A stretch of DNA of 64,000 nucleotides from SAR202 cluster bacterium AD-804-J14_MRT_500m (GTDB lineage: Bacteria > Chloroflexota > Dehalococcoidia > UBA3495 > GCA-2712585). The stretch spans positions 1-64,000 of the forward strand of contig VEXF01000002.1 of assembly GCA_009391275.1 (NCBI GenBank), read 5' to 3'. The notes below the pieces were generated by a model. It saw only the letters and a list, made by a program, of their open reading frames with translations, did no database searches and was not told the origin of the DNA. The position numbers and the translations under genes were made by a program. Shown here in pieces: positions 26,358 to 35,761 of this stretch. The stretch's first letter is position 1. Each line of letters begins with the position of its first letter.

Positions 26358-26511
26358 CTCGTATCAAGAACGATTTCTGTATCAAGACGATTATGATGAC
26401 CCGATGCCCTCCACTTCCAAGATAGTTACGCTATGGTTGTCATTAACCAGTTCAGCTTGCCGTACAGACAAGTTTCGTCAGGACAAAACAACCTCTCTAT
26501 AGGAGTCTTTG

Positions 26512-29500
26512 ATGTTCAAGATAGGCATAGATGTCGGAGGAACGTTCACCGATTTGGTCGTGGTACGTGAAGGACAGACCCCATATCTATTTAAAACCCA
26601 CTCCACACCTCACGATCCATCTATAGGCGTAATATCCGGCTTGGGCGATGTAGCAAAATCTTTCGGAATTTCTCTGTCAGGCCTTCTTGGCGATACTGAA
26701 CTGATCATCCACGGCACTACTGTAGCAACGAACACTCTTTTAGAACGTAAAGGCTCGAAAGTAGGCCTGATTACTACCGAGGGATTTAGGGATCTTTTAG
26801 AGATGCGCGAGGGCATGAAAGAGGACCGGTATAACCTAAGAATGCAACCATTAGAACCTTTGGTGCCAAGATATCTTCGTCTAGGTGTAGACGAACGGAT
26901 TCGTTCGAACGGAGATGTCGTCACGCCTTTGAGCATGAGATCGCTTCGTGATGCACTGGATATCTTAAAGAAGAACGGAGCAGAATCAATCGCGGTCTGT
27001 TTCCTTTTTTCTTACTTGTCACCTGATCATGAAAAACTTGCAGCCCAGGTAATCTCAGAAGAATACCCGGATATGTACACGTCTCTCTCCCATGAAATTC
27101 TTCCTCAGATCAAAGAATTCGACCGCCTCAGCACAACTGTAATCAACTCTTATGTGGGACCTGTATTTGGACAATATCTTCAGCAACTCAAGGACAGGCT
27201 TACAGAATTAGAACACCAACGCAGTATCTATATCATGCAGTCGAACGGAGGCGTTGCATCAATAGATGCTTCAACACAACAAGCGGTCCGTGCGATCCTT
27301 TCAGGGCCGGCTGGAGGTGTCAGTGGCGCCTCGTATTATGGGCAATTGATAGGAGCAGACAAAGTCATCGGATTCGACATGGGCGGTACAAGTGCAGACA
27401 TATCACTCATAGAAAATGGTGCTCCGCACTTGACTTCTGAACAACTTGAAGCTGGATGGAAAATCGCCGTTCCAATGATTGATATACAAACCCTCGGTGC
27501 CGGCGGCGGCAGCATCGCCCAAGTGGATCTAGGAGGAATTTTACGCGTGGGGCCGCAGAGCGCTGGTGCCAGCCCCGGACCTGCGTGCTATGGGAAAGGA
27601 GGTACGCAACCCACCGTTACCGATGCTAGCTTAGTTATGGGTTATTTAGATCCAAATAAATTCCTGGGTGGCAAGGATACCCTAGACATATCTCTCGCAG
27701 AACAAACCATAAACAAAGATGTCGCCGGTCCTTTGAGAATTAACGTCGAGGAAGCAGCCTATGGTATTCACCAAATCGTATCTACCGCCATGGCAGAAGG
27801 GATACGCCTTCTATCTGCGCGTCGCGGAGTTGACCCGCGGGATTTTGCAATAGTTGCTTTCGGTGGGGCCTCAGGCCTCCATATAAGCCGTGTTGCCCGC
27901 GAACTTCAGATTCGTCACGTGCATCTCCCAGCAGCAGGTCCGGTACTTTCCGCCTATGGGATGCTTAGCACTGACCTTCGAATCGACCTTTCGAGATCTT
28001 ATCCATCTAGCCTCGACAATCTGGATATCGACGTAGTTCGCAGTATTGTTAGTGAATTAGAATCTGAGGGACAGCAGAAACTCTCTGAGCAACAAGATCA
28101 CGGTGGTCAAATCGAAACAGTTGTGACTGCTGACATGCGGTATTTAGATCAGATTTACGAAGTTAACGTCCCTGTCCCACAACTAGATCTCGAATTAGAA
28201 GAATTCCTTGATCATTGGGCTTCAAATTTTCACAAACGTTTCGAGGAGCTTTTCTCTTATCGCCAACAAAACCAAGAAATCAGGCTCATAACCTTGCGTG
28301 TGACGGCTTTTAGCCGCCTGCCTAGAATTGAAATGCCCCTTCTCGCTACAACAAAACCCACCAACACAGTCGCTCAAGAATCACGGTCTATGTACCTTGG
28401 CAACTGGTTGAAAGTCCCCGTATACGCCATGGACTGCCTCACTGCGGGTGAATATATTGAAGGTCCGGCACTTCTTGAGTCTGATTTCACCAGCATCCTT
28501 GTGGAATCCGGGGATATCGCCACCATAGATCCTTTTGGTGGCATTCACCTCACAGTAGCCACAGACCAAGATGCCAAGGAAGCGCGAGACATACAAGAAT
28601 ACCGCCCTGACCCGGTGACCGTATCAGTGGTGGAACAACGCCTTGAATCTATCGCCCAAGAAATGGTGGAGGTCATGCTTAGGACCTCAATGTCCCAAAT
28701 CCTGAATTCCAGCCACGATTTCTCCACCGTAATCTTGGATCCCAAAGGTCAGATGGTAGCTCAAGGCGAAGGAATACCTGTACATATGAGCGCTCTGCCT
28801 ATAGCTGCCCAATCAGTACAGGAACTTTTTATTGGGGACATACATCCAGGGGACCTTTTCCTGATCAATGACCCATATTTCGGCGGTAGTCACCTACCAG
28901 ATATTACTGTCATCTGGCCCATATTTCACAAAGATCAACTCCTGTTTTTTTCGGTTAACCGGGCACATCATAGCGATGTCGGCGGAGCTACTCATGGCGG
29001 TTATAACCCGGCAGCTAGCGAGATTTATCATGAAGGCATCCGCATACCGCCCGTAAAAATCTATGCAAATGGGGTTCCACGCCAAGATGTGATCAGATTA
29101 CTAGCAGCAAATGTCCGTCACCCCGAAAATTTCATAGGTGATCTAAACGCTCAAATCGGATCAGTGATGACTGCTTCTCGGCGTATCGAAATCCTGATTG
29201 AACGCTACGGTCCAAATAATTTATCTCGGTACTCTGATGAGATGTTAGACGCCACCGAACGACGCATACGACAGATGATCTCTGGATGGCCTGACGGCGT
29301 TTATAAAGGTGAATCGTTGATAGACAACGATGGATTCGGGGCTACCAATATCCCAATCAGGGCCACAGTAACGATACTCGGCGACCAGATGACTATTGAT
29401 CTCAGCGAGTCTAGTCCGCAGGTTACGGGTTTCATCAACAGTTCTTACGCCAACACCCGCTCAGCTGCCCACGCGGCTATAATGTATCTCGCGCCATCTG

Positions 29501-30237
29501 ACATACCTAAAAACGAAGGATCCATGCGTCCAGTCAAAATCATTGCCCCAAAAGGAATTATAGTTAACGCGAACCCACCCGCCCCAGTTGCCATGAGCAC
29601 AAATCATTGTGCCGAAGAAATAATTGAAGCAGTTTTTCAAGCCCTGTCAGAATCAATACCCGAAGCCGTAAACGCTGGGTTTTCCCGCAGACTTAGATAC
29701 GCTATTACAGCAGTAGACCCACGTAGCAACAGACAGTTCATCTGGCACTTCTTCCTCGCCAGGGGAGGCGGTGGCGCTTCTTCAGGTTTTGATGGTTGGT
29801 CCGGTGTAGGAGAGGTCAACGTCGCCGGTGGTATTCGGAGCCCTAGCATAGAAGTCACTGAGGAACGATTCCCATTGTTTATCAAGAATCACGAGATGCG
29901 TCCTAATTCAGGGGGTGACGGAACTTGGCGAGGTGGACTTGGCGGCATATGTGAAATTGTATATGAGGGGACTACAGACGCTCGTCTGAACACCGCAGGA
30001 GATGGAACAATTAATCCCCCGTCTGGACTTTTCAAAGGTAAGCCAGGACTTCCCCATACATACAGCATCATATCAAATGGAGTCGAACGATTCCTCAAAT
30101 CAAAAGAGGAAGGCTTAACACTCCATCCCGGGGATATTATTAGGGTTCTGTCCGCAGGTGGTGGAGGTTATGGCCCTCCAGAAGATCGGGACCCTGACGC
30201 CCGCAAGCAAGACGTTCTTAATGGTTATGTTACCTGA
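26512..30237 (+). CDS. Fused HyuA-HyuB: 5-oxoprolinase / hydantoinase family
   Basis: This 1241-residue protein joins the two subunits of ATP-dependent hydantoinase/5-oxoprolinase in one chain. Residues 3-185 are Hydant_A_N with the nucleotide-binding GIDVGGTFTDLVV, about 200-490 are Hydantoinase_A with GFDMGGTSADIS, about 500-690 are the acetone-carboxylase-like linker, and about 700-1225 are Hydantoinase_B with FLINDPYFGGSHLPD. Fusion at this length is the eukaryotic OPLAH and some bacterial form, which opens 5-oxoproline to glutamate using ATP; a hydantoin or related cyclic amide is also possible. A TTG lies one codon before the ATG at 26512; AGGAG favours the ATG. Confidence 0.93.
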   Translation: MFKIGIDVGGTFTDLVVVREGQTPYLFKTHSTPHDPSIGVISGLGDVAKSFGISLSGLLGDTELIIHGTTVATNTLLERKGSKVGLITTEGFRDLLEMREGMKEDRYNLRMQPLEPLVPRYLRLGVDERIRSNGDVVTPLSMRSLRDALDILKKNGAESIAVCFLFSYLSPDHEKLAAQVISEEYPDMYTSLSHEILPQIKEFDRLSTTVINSYVGPVFGQYLQQLKDRLTELEHQRSIYIMQSNGGVASIDASTQQAVRAILSGPAGGVSGASYYGQLIGADKVIGFDMGGTSADISLIENGAPHLTSEQLEAGWKIAVPMIDIQTLGAGGGSIAQVDLGGILRVGPQSAGASPGPACYGKGGTQPTVTDASLVMGYLDPNKFLGGKDTLDISLAEQTINKDVAGPLRINVEEAAYGIHQIVSTAMAEGIRLLSARRGVDPRDFAIVAFGGASGLHISRVARELQIRHVHLPAAGPVLSAYGMLSTDLRIDLSRSYPSSLDNLDIDVVRSIVSELESEGQQKLSEQQDHGGQIETVVTADMRYLDQIYEVNVPVPQLDLELEEFLDHWASNFHKRFEELFSYRQQNQEIRLITLRVTAFSRLPRIEMPLLATTKPTNTVAQESRSMYLGNWLKVPVYAMDCLTAGEYIEGPALLESDFTSILVESGDIATIDPFGGIHLTVATDQDAKEARDIQEYRPDPVTVSVVEQRLESIAQEMVEVMLRTSMSQILNSSHDFSTVILDPKGQMVAQGEGIPVHMSALPIAAQSVQELFIGDIHPGDLFLINDPYFGGSHLPDITVIWPIFHKDQLLFFSVNRAHHSDVGGATHGGYNPAASEIYHEGIRIPPVKIYANGVPRQDVIRLLAANVRHPENFIGDLNAQIGSVMTASRRIEILIERYGPNNLSRYSDEMLDATERRIRQMISGWPDGVYKGESLIDNDGFGATNIPIRATVTILGDQMTIDLSESSPQVTGFINSSYANTRSAAHAAIMYLAPSDIPKNEGSMRPVKIIAPKGIIVNANPPAPVAMSTNHCAEEIIEAVFQALSESIPEAVNAGFSRRLRYAITAVDPRSNRQFIWHFFLARGGGGASSGFDGWSGVGEVNVAGGIRSPSIEVTEERFPLFIKNHEMRPNSGGDGTWRGGLGGICEIVYEGTTDARLNTAGDGTINPPSGLFKGKPGLPHTYSIISNGVERFLKSKEEGLTLHPGDIIRVLSAGGGGYGPPEDRDPDARKQDVLNGYVT

Positions 30238-30368
30238 CGAGATCCTATTGACGGACCGTGTCGAATCGACAAGTTATAAGCTATTATTGTTTTCTGATAT
30301 TGGGCGACGGACTAAGATATAGACGCCACATATGCCGGCAATATTGGAGTAACGAATATAGGTTTTAC

Positions 30369-31115
30369 CTAAATTATCTGTCCCCAAGTCTTCTCATATT
30401 CTGCTGTGGTTAACACTTTACCTGTAAACGTTTGTAATGTAAGGCCTATCACACTAGGCGCCGCTTCTTCCGGTGTAAGCCTCAAATGCCAGTCGTGTTT
30501 GGTCCATGGAATAGCGGATGACCCTTCGCTCTTAAGCGGTCCAGGGTCTAGGACGTTTACGCGAATATTGTGTTCCTTCATCTCTTCTGCTAAACAAAGA
30601 CTCATCAAATGCAACGCAGCTTTACTGCTGCAATATGCTGACCCACCCGCCCTATGATTAGATGCCGCTCCTGAGCCTATGTTTATAACGTGGCCCTGGC
30701 GTCTCGCAATCATGTAGGGCAGGACATGTCGGCATGTCAGGTATGGCCCGGTGATATTCGTAGCCATCAAGTTGTCCCACCGGGCAGGGTCTATGTCTAA
30801 GAAAGGCTCCCCAGGGATCATAATACCCGCATTATTTACTAAGTAATCCACCTTACCAAACCGATCAATCACTTTCTTTGTCATCTCTCCTACCTGCATA
30901 TCATCGGTAGAGTCGCAAGTAATTGCGAGCGCTTCGCCACCTTCACTCCGGATGGCTTCACAGGTCTCTTGAGCTGTGCCTAGAAGACCGGTAGGGGAAC
31001 TCGCGCGGGAGGTGACCACCACTTTTGCTCCCTCTTTCCCATACGCCATGGCTACAGCGCGCCCTAGCCCACGACTTGCGCCAGTCACAATCGCTACTTG
31101 ACCTTCTAATTTCAT
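30369..31115 (-). CDS. Short-chain dehydrogenase/reductase
   Basis: The 248-residue SDR has the cofactor motif TGASRGLG at 11-18, NNAG near 94-97, the catalytic serine S148 and the YxxxK pair Y161/K165, then PGPLKSEG. It is a classical NAD(P)-dependent oxidoreductase of unknown substrate. The residue after the first cofactor strand (S36-R37) favours NADP weakly. It is transcribed alone and divergent from the MFS gene at 31383. Confidence 0.92.
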   Translation of the reverse strand: MKLEGQVAIVTGASRGLGRAVAMAYGKEGAKVVVTSRASSPTGLLGTAQETCEAIRSEGGEALAITCDSTDDMQVGEMTKKVIDRFGKVDYLVNNAGIMIPGEPFLDIDPARWDNLMATNITGPYLTCRHVLPYMIARRQGHVINIGSGAASNHRAGGSAYCSSKAALHLMSLCLAEEMKEHNIRVNVLDPGPLKSEGSSAIPWTKHDWHLRLTPEEAAPSVIGLTLQTFTGKVLTTAEYEKTWGQII

Positions 31116-31382
31116 AGTCCACCTCTACAGTTGGAACTGCAACGGAATTCACTCTGTGTGAACAGTGAGTCTACCTACCATTTTTGAGACGGTCAACGAA
31201 CCCCATTAAAGCATGATTGCCACGGAGTTTGGATCCGGAGACAAATCCACTGACGTAAAATTGATTAAAGTTTACCGTCCAAGAATCACCTTGTATTTTG
31301 ACGATTGCATTCTAGGTCGCTACAGTCGTCAGGTCCAAACTCGCCATGTCCGTAACTTAAACATTCTATTTACAATTAACTT

Positions 31383-32648
31383 ATGCTATTCAACCGTACT
31401 AATTTGTCCCGGCGAACACCTTTCTTCTACGGTTGGGTTGTCTTCGCGATAGCTTCCACATTGTCCTTGGTGAGACCAGTCATGGCCGTGGCCACACTTT
31501 CAGTGTTTGTAGTACCAATGACTTCGCATTTCGGTTGGTCTCGAGGTTCGTTCTCAGCTGCGGTTAGCGCAGGTGGGTTAGCGGGTGCCATTATTGCTCC
31601 TTATTCGGGACGTCTCCTAGATCGTTACGGTTCAGGTCACGTGTTGGCCATAGGCTCCTTCGTAACCGGACTTTGCGCCATAGGCTTATCTCTGGTTACC
31701 GGTCCCATAAGTTTTGCTTTGGCATATATTATAGGTCGCATGACCTATGTGGGCCCTATGGAATTGGCCCCTTCTACAGCCGTAAGCAACTGGTTCGTAC
31801 GCAAACGCGCTTTGGCCATGGCCTTTATGCAAGCCAGCCAAGGAATTGGTCTTGGTTTAATGCCTTTCATAGCCCAGTTAGCAATAGCAAACTGGGGTTG
31901 GAGATCATCGTGGCAGATGCTCGGCATCATTATTCTGACTGCTGGTATCCTACCACCGTTATTATTCATGCTCAGAAGACCAGAAGACGTTGGATTATCT
32001 CCAGACGGAGATGCGAATAGATCCGGAAACATTCCCGACCAAGCCAGACAAGATCCATTTAAATACGACTTCACCCTCCGTCAAGCCGTCAAGACAAAGA
32101 CCATGTGGATGCTTATGGCATTTAGCGCTTTGATGTTCATGGTACAAGCCGGGGTTAGCCTACACCAGGCACCCTATCATATTCATCAAGGTATGGGAGC
32201 AACTCAAGCGGCAACTATAGTAACGGTTTTCGCTTTTTCTTCTGCTATAGGTGGTTTGTTTTGGTCAGCGCTTATCGTAAAAGTACCACTTAGATTAGTC
32301 ATCACCACTGCAGCATTCACTCAGTTTTCTGGAGTGATTGCTATCATGAACTCTCACGGATCAATGTCAGGTTATATTGCCGCCCTAATTTTTGGAATGG
32401 GATTAGGGGGCGTCGCTGCGCTGATTAGGCTTATATGGGCAGAATATTACGGCAGACGTCATCTCGGTGTCATACGAGGGGTAGCTTTACCAGCTCAAAT
32501 CACCGGACAAGCCATGGGTCCAATTCTCGCTGGTGTGTTTTTCGATTTTACAGGGAACTATATGACAGCTTGGACTATGTTCGCTGTATCTGCAGCGATC
32601 GGGACCTTATTGATTTCCCTCTCAAAACCGCCACGTTTGATCCCATAA
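31383..32648 (+). CDS. MFS transporter, monocarboxylate/OFA-like
   Basis: The 421-residue protein has twelve predicted helices starting with FFYGWVVFAIAS, a beginning typical of the OFA/monocarboxylate branch of the MFS, and the motif GRLLDRYGSGHVL after helix 2. Likely substrates are organic acids, but this is inferred from the branch only. The ATG at 31383 lacks a strong Shine-Dalgarno. Confidence 0.88.
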   Translation: MLFNRTNLSRRTPFFYGWVVFAIASTLSLVRPVMAVATLSVFVVPMTSHFGWSRGSFSAAVSAGGLAGAIIAPYSGRLLDRYGSGHVLAIGSFVTGLCAIGLSLVTGPISFALAYIIGRMTYVGPMELAPSTAVSNWFVRKRALAMAFMQASQGIGLGLMPFIAQLAIANWGWRSSWQMLGIIILTAGILPPLLFMLRRPEDVGLSPDGDANRSGNIPDQARQDPFKYDFTLRQAVKTKTMWMLMAFSALMFMVQAGVSLHQAPYHIHQGMGATQAATIVTVFAFSSAIGGLFWSALIVKVPLRLVITTAAFTQFSGVIAIMNSHGSMSGYIAALIFGMGLGGVAALIRLIWAEYYGRRHLGVIRGVALPAQITGQAMGPILAGVFFDFTGNYMTAWTMFAVSAAIGTLLISLSKPPRLIP

Positions 32649-32784
32649 TATCGATCTCCATCCCATAAATGATGAATCCACCAAATCCCGTTCGTAAATT
32701 GACAACCTTGCCCCTTGTATTTAGTTGAAAGTCCGGCTAGTCTAGGCATACGGGTCAACCCCAAAACCGCCCATAGGAGTCGCT

Positions 32785-32928
32785 ATGCAAGCCTATTGTG
32801 TAAAGTGCCGCGAATCTCGCGAAATCAGTAATCCTCAGCAGATAACTATGAAGAATGGTAGACCTGCCACCCAGGGAACCTGCCCAACTTGTAGCACTAA
32901 GATGTTCCGTATCGGGAAAGCTTCATAA
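32785..32928 (+). CDS. DUF5679 zinc ribbon protein
   Basis: This 47-residue gene begins MQAYCVKCRESREI and contains KNGRPATQGTCPTC and KMFRIGKAS at the end, which is the DUF5679 pattern found in Chloroflexota and Actinobacteria. Two CxxC pairs (C5, C8, C33, C36) form a zinc ribbon. Function is unknown. TAGGAG lies eight bases before the ATG. Confidence 0.88.
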   Translation: MQAYCVKCRESREISNPQQITMKNGRPATQGTCPTCSTKMFRIGKAS

Positions 32929-32962
32929 AATAGATCCCGGATAAGAGAAACTCCGCGCGCTG

Positions 32963-33009
32963 CTGACAGGAGAACTCCAGATCCACAAACATTGGAGTTC
33001 TCCTGTCAG
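32963..33009. terminator. Long 17-bp perfect hairpin after DUF5679
   Basis: CTGACAGGAGAACTCCA at 32963-32979 is perfectly complementary to 32993-33009, with a 13-base loop. It has no T tract, so it may be a Rho-independent-like terminator, an RNA stability element or a regulatory dyad. The rest of the 32929-33243 gap holds nothing recognisable. Confidence 0.55.
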
Positions 33010-33243
33010 ACCACACCATAACGTGAAAGTTTACTTGGATACTCATGGAACCATCCGCGGGTGTTTCGTTAATCTTGAACCCCTGTTCCTAGCCTTCAGA
33101 CTGTCCAGATATGATTAAAGGGGTTATGTTACCCTCGGTATCGCAACTGCCAAAACCCGCGCTAATACGTGATCTTTTGACAGTGGTTGTTCTCTTTGTT
33201 ATCGTGGCTAACGCCACAATATTCACTTCATCAAGGTAACTTC

Positions 33244-33750
33244 ATGCAGTGGGCCACCACACTAGTTGACAGTCTAAAAAAAGCAAACATCTCCCTCATA
33301 GCCTATGTCCCTGATGTTAGCATCTCAAAAGCTACGCGGCTGATGGAAGATGATCCTTACTTTCACGTGGTTTCCGCCACCAGAGAAGAAGAGGCGGTTG
33401 GAGTAGCGGTTGGTGCATATGCCGTGGGCCGCAGGGCGGCAGTGTTCATGCAATCCAGCGGATTTGGAAACTCAATCAACGCCCTTGCTAGTCTATGCAT
33501 TCCATGCCGTACGCCGGTGCCTATATTTATCAATCTAAGAGGTGAACTAGGCGAATTCAACTTGGCACAAGTTCCGATGGGCCGAGCTATCAAACCCATA
33601 CTTGACTCTTTAGGGCTTCCTCATTACACCCTAACCGATGAGAATAGATTAGGTACGATTATCGATGGTGCTATAGAGCTGTGTTACGCAGCCCGGCAAC
33701 CCGTCGGGCTTTGCATGACACCTCTTCTACACGGAGGCAAGCTTGCTTAG
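33244..33750 (+). CDS. Sulfopyruvate/phosphonopyruvate decarboxylase alpha-like (TPP Pyr domain)
   Basis: The 168-residue protein matches the pyrimidine-binding half of TPP decarboxylases as split in ComD: ATREEEAVGVAVGAYAVGRR supplies the cofactor-activating glutamate, followed by FMQSSGFGNSINALASL and PIFINLRGELGEFN. It overlaps the beta-like gene by eight bases, so the two form one enzyme that decarboxylates a 3-substituted pyruvate. The frame opens at 33187; I prefer the ATG at 33244, which follows AAGG and matches the family start. Confidence 0.85.
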   Translation: MQWATTLVDSLKKANISLIAYVPDVSISKATRLMEDDPYFHVVSATREEEAVGVAVGAYAVGRRAAVFMQSSGFGNSINALASLCIPCRTPVPIFINLRGELGEFNLAQVPMGRAIKPILDSLGLPHYTLTDENRLGTIIDGAIELCYAARQPVGLCMTPLLHGGKLA

Positions 33751-34348
33751 GATCGAAGGCATACGAATTGTCCTGCAGCATGCTGGCGAGAAACCTATAG
33801 TTGGCAACCTAGGCCCGACCAGCGATGAACTCCAATCCCTGGGACATCGCGATCGTAATTTCTATACATATGGCTCTATGGGACTATGCTCTTCAATTGC
33901 GTTAGGCATGGCACTATCCACAGACCAACAGGTAATCTCTTTAGACGGGGACGGCTCTTTGCTCATGAATATGGGTACAATCGCCACCATCGGACGAGAG
34001 AGCCCGCCTAACCTCATCGTAGTCGTTTGGGATAATGAAGAGTGGTGTCAAACCGGCCATCAGCCGTCTCATACTGCTACGAGTACAGACTTGGAAAGTG
34101 TTGCAAAAAGCTGCGGTATCTCACAAACTGCCACAGTTACTAGCGAAGAACAATTCGAAACTATTTTGAAAAGCGCTCTTGACCAACCCGGTCCTTGGTT
34201 TATAGTGGCAAAAATTGATGAAGAAGGCCAACATATTGAAGCAGCACCGACCGAGCCTGAGTTAACCCTCCATAGATTCCGGCAATCTTTCGAACTGTCT
34301 TCCACGAATCCTCATACTCAGCCATGGCACAAACCTAGCGAGGATTAA
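33743..34348 (+). CDS. Sulfopyruvate decarboxylase beta-like (TPP PP domain)
   Basis: The 201-residue partner carries the pyrophosphate/magnesium motif GDGSLLMNMGTIATIG near residue 73 and VVVWDNEEWCQTGHQPSHT, as in ComE and the C-terminal half of phosphonopyruvate decarboxylase. Translation probably starts at TTG or within the overlap with the alpha gene. In methanogens the ComDE pair serves coenzyme M synthesis; in bacteria similar pairs act on varied 2-oxo acids, so the substrate is open. Confidence 0.85.
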   Translation: MLRIEGIRIVLQHAGEKPIVGNLGPTSDELQSLGHRDRNFYTYGSMGLCSSIALGMALSTDQQVISLDGDGSLLMNMGTIATIGRESPPNLIVVVWDNEEWCQTGHQPSHTATSTDLESVAKSCGISQTATVTSEEQFETILKSALDQPGPWFIVAKIDEEGQHIEAAPTEPELTLHRFRQSFELSSTNPHTQPWHKPSED

Positions 34349-34453
34349 CTTTTCACCGAGTCTCCCACCGTGTGACGCCAGATTCTCGATTGCAACCGCT
34401 TTGATTGTAATGTACGATTCGCTGCCAAAATAAGCCTCCCTTAGGAGATCGAT

Positions 34454-35581
34454 ATGACAGGAACAAAAATTCTCTCATCCGACTCTCATATCTTAGAACC
34501 ACCCAACCTTTGGACAGAACGCATGGATCCCAAAACCTTCGGGGATCGCATACCACACCTCGTAAAAGGGGACCCATATGACCACTGGTCCGTTGACGGG
34601 GAACTTATGGGAGTAATAGGCACTTTCGGTACTCCAGGCCAACGCTTTGAAAATCCTGAGGAAATCAATCGAGAAGGGAAATACGAGACTATTCGACCGG
34701 GCGGATATGATCCGGAAGAACGGATGAAGGACCTTGCTCTCGACGGTGTATATGCAGACATCCTATACCCTTCCTTCGCTATGGAAATGTACGGGGTCCG
34801 TGATGCTAAATTGCTGGGATCCGTCTTCGCTACCTACAACGATTGGCTTAGCGAGTTTTGCGCTACATACCCTGACCGTCTCAAAGGAATAGCGATGATC
34901 ATTCTTGACGATGATATTCAGGGCGGTGTGTCAGAACTCCAGCGCACAACCAGATTAGGGTTGCCTGGAGCCATGATCAGCTCGTTTCCTCTCCCAGGAG
35001 ACACTTACGACCACCCCAAATATGAACCTTTCTGGGCTGCTGCCGAAGAGTTGGATCTCCCAATAAGTCTCCATACCGCAACAAACAGACCAACTCCACC
35101 AGCCGCTATTGTAGAGGATACCGTCATAAGCCAATCAGGGGCCGCTCGCGTCAACGCCGAATACTGGGTGCGCATGTCGCTTTGCCACATGGTCTATTCC
35201 GGAATTTTCGAACGATATCCAAACCTCCAGGTCGTGAACGTCGAGAACGACCTCGCTTGGTTACCATATTTCCTCAATCGCCTGGACGTTACCTACATTG
35301 AACGCCCTACACAAACTACGTTCCGATTCAAAAACGATGCTCTTCCAAGTGATTTCATGAGCCGTAACGTTTATCACTCGTTCCAAGAAGATGCTCTTGG
35401 AGTACGCGATCGAGATATCATCGGCGTTGATAGACTACTCTGGGGCTCAGATTATCCCCATGCTGAATCCACCTTTCCGAAATCGCAAGAAATATTGGAT
35501 AGTATCCTAGAAGGCGTACCAGAAGACGAGAAGGCGTTGATAGTTGGGGGGAACACTGCAAAACTTTATAAAATAAGTTAA
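34454..35581 (+). CDS. Amidohydrolase-2 family protein, paralogue A
   Basis: The 375-residue TIM-barrel protein belongs to the ACMSD-like amidohydrolase_2 family (COG2159), zinc enzymes that hydrolyse or decarboxylate aromatic and related acids. The first strand SSDSHILEPPNLW provides D10, H12 and E15; LPISLHTATN gives a barrel histidine, NVENDLAWLPYF occupies the third site, and WGSDYPHAESTFP supplies the catalytic aspartate. It is the first of four tandem paralogues and is closest to B. A 12-bp hairpin separates it from B, so it may be transcribed with the upstream decarboxylase pair. Confidence 0.9.
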   Translation: MTGTKILSSDSHILEPPNLWTERMDPKTFGDRIPHLVKGDPYDHWSVDGELMGVIGTFGTPGQRFENPEEINREGKYETIRPGGYDPEERMKDLALDGVYADILYPSFAMEMYGVRDAKLLGSVFATYNDWLSEFCATYPDRLKGIAMIILDDDIQGGVSELQRTTRLGLPGAMISSFPLPGDTYDHPKYEPFWAAAEELDLPISLHTATNRPTPPAAIVEDTVISQSGAARVNAEYWVRMSLCHMVYSGIFERYPNLQVVNVENDLAWLPYFLNRLDVTYIERPTQTTFRFKNDALPSDFMSRNVYHSFQEDALGVRDRDIIGVDRLLWGSDYPHAESTFPKSQEILDSILEGVPEDEKALIVGGNTAKLYKIS

Positions 35582-35665
35582 CCTGACTTATAACAATGAT
35601 ATGCAGAATAATTGATCTAACGAATTCCTACTAGTTGTTAACTTTAAGTAGACCATATCCCCGTG

Positions 35666-35695
35666 TTAAAATCCCTGCCATAGCAGAGATTTTAA
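35666..35695 (+). terminator. Hairpin between paralogues A and B
   Basis: TTAAAATC pairs with GATTTTAA and CTGC with GCAG around a CATA loop, with one C-A mismatch. It is a likely intrinsic terminator or a processing site, isolating paralogue A from B-D. Confidence 0.6.
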
Positions 35696-35761
35696 GCTTG
35701 GAAACGCCCATCACTCTAAGTCTTATCAACCGATCAAAACAATAGCAACTGCGAGGATATT

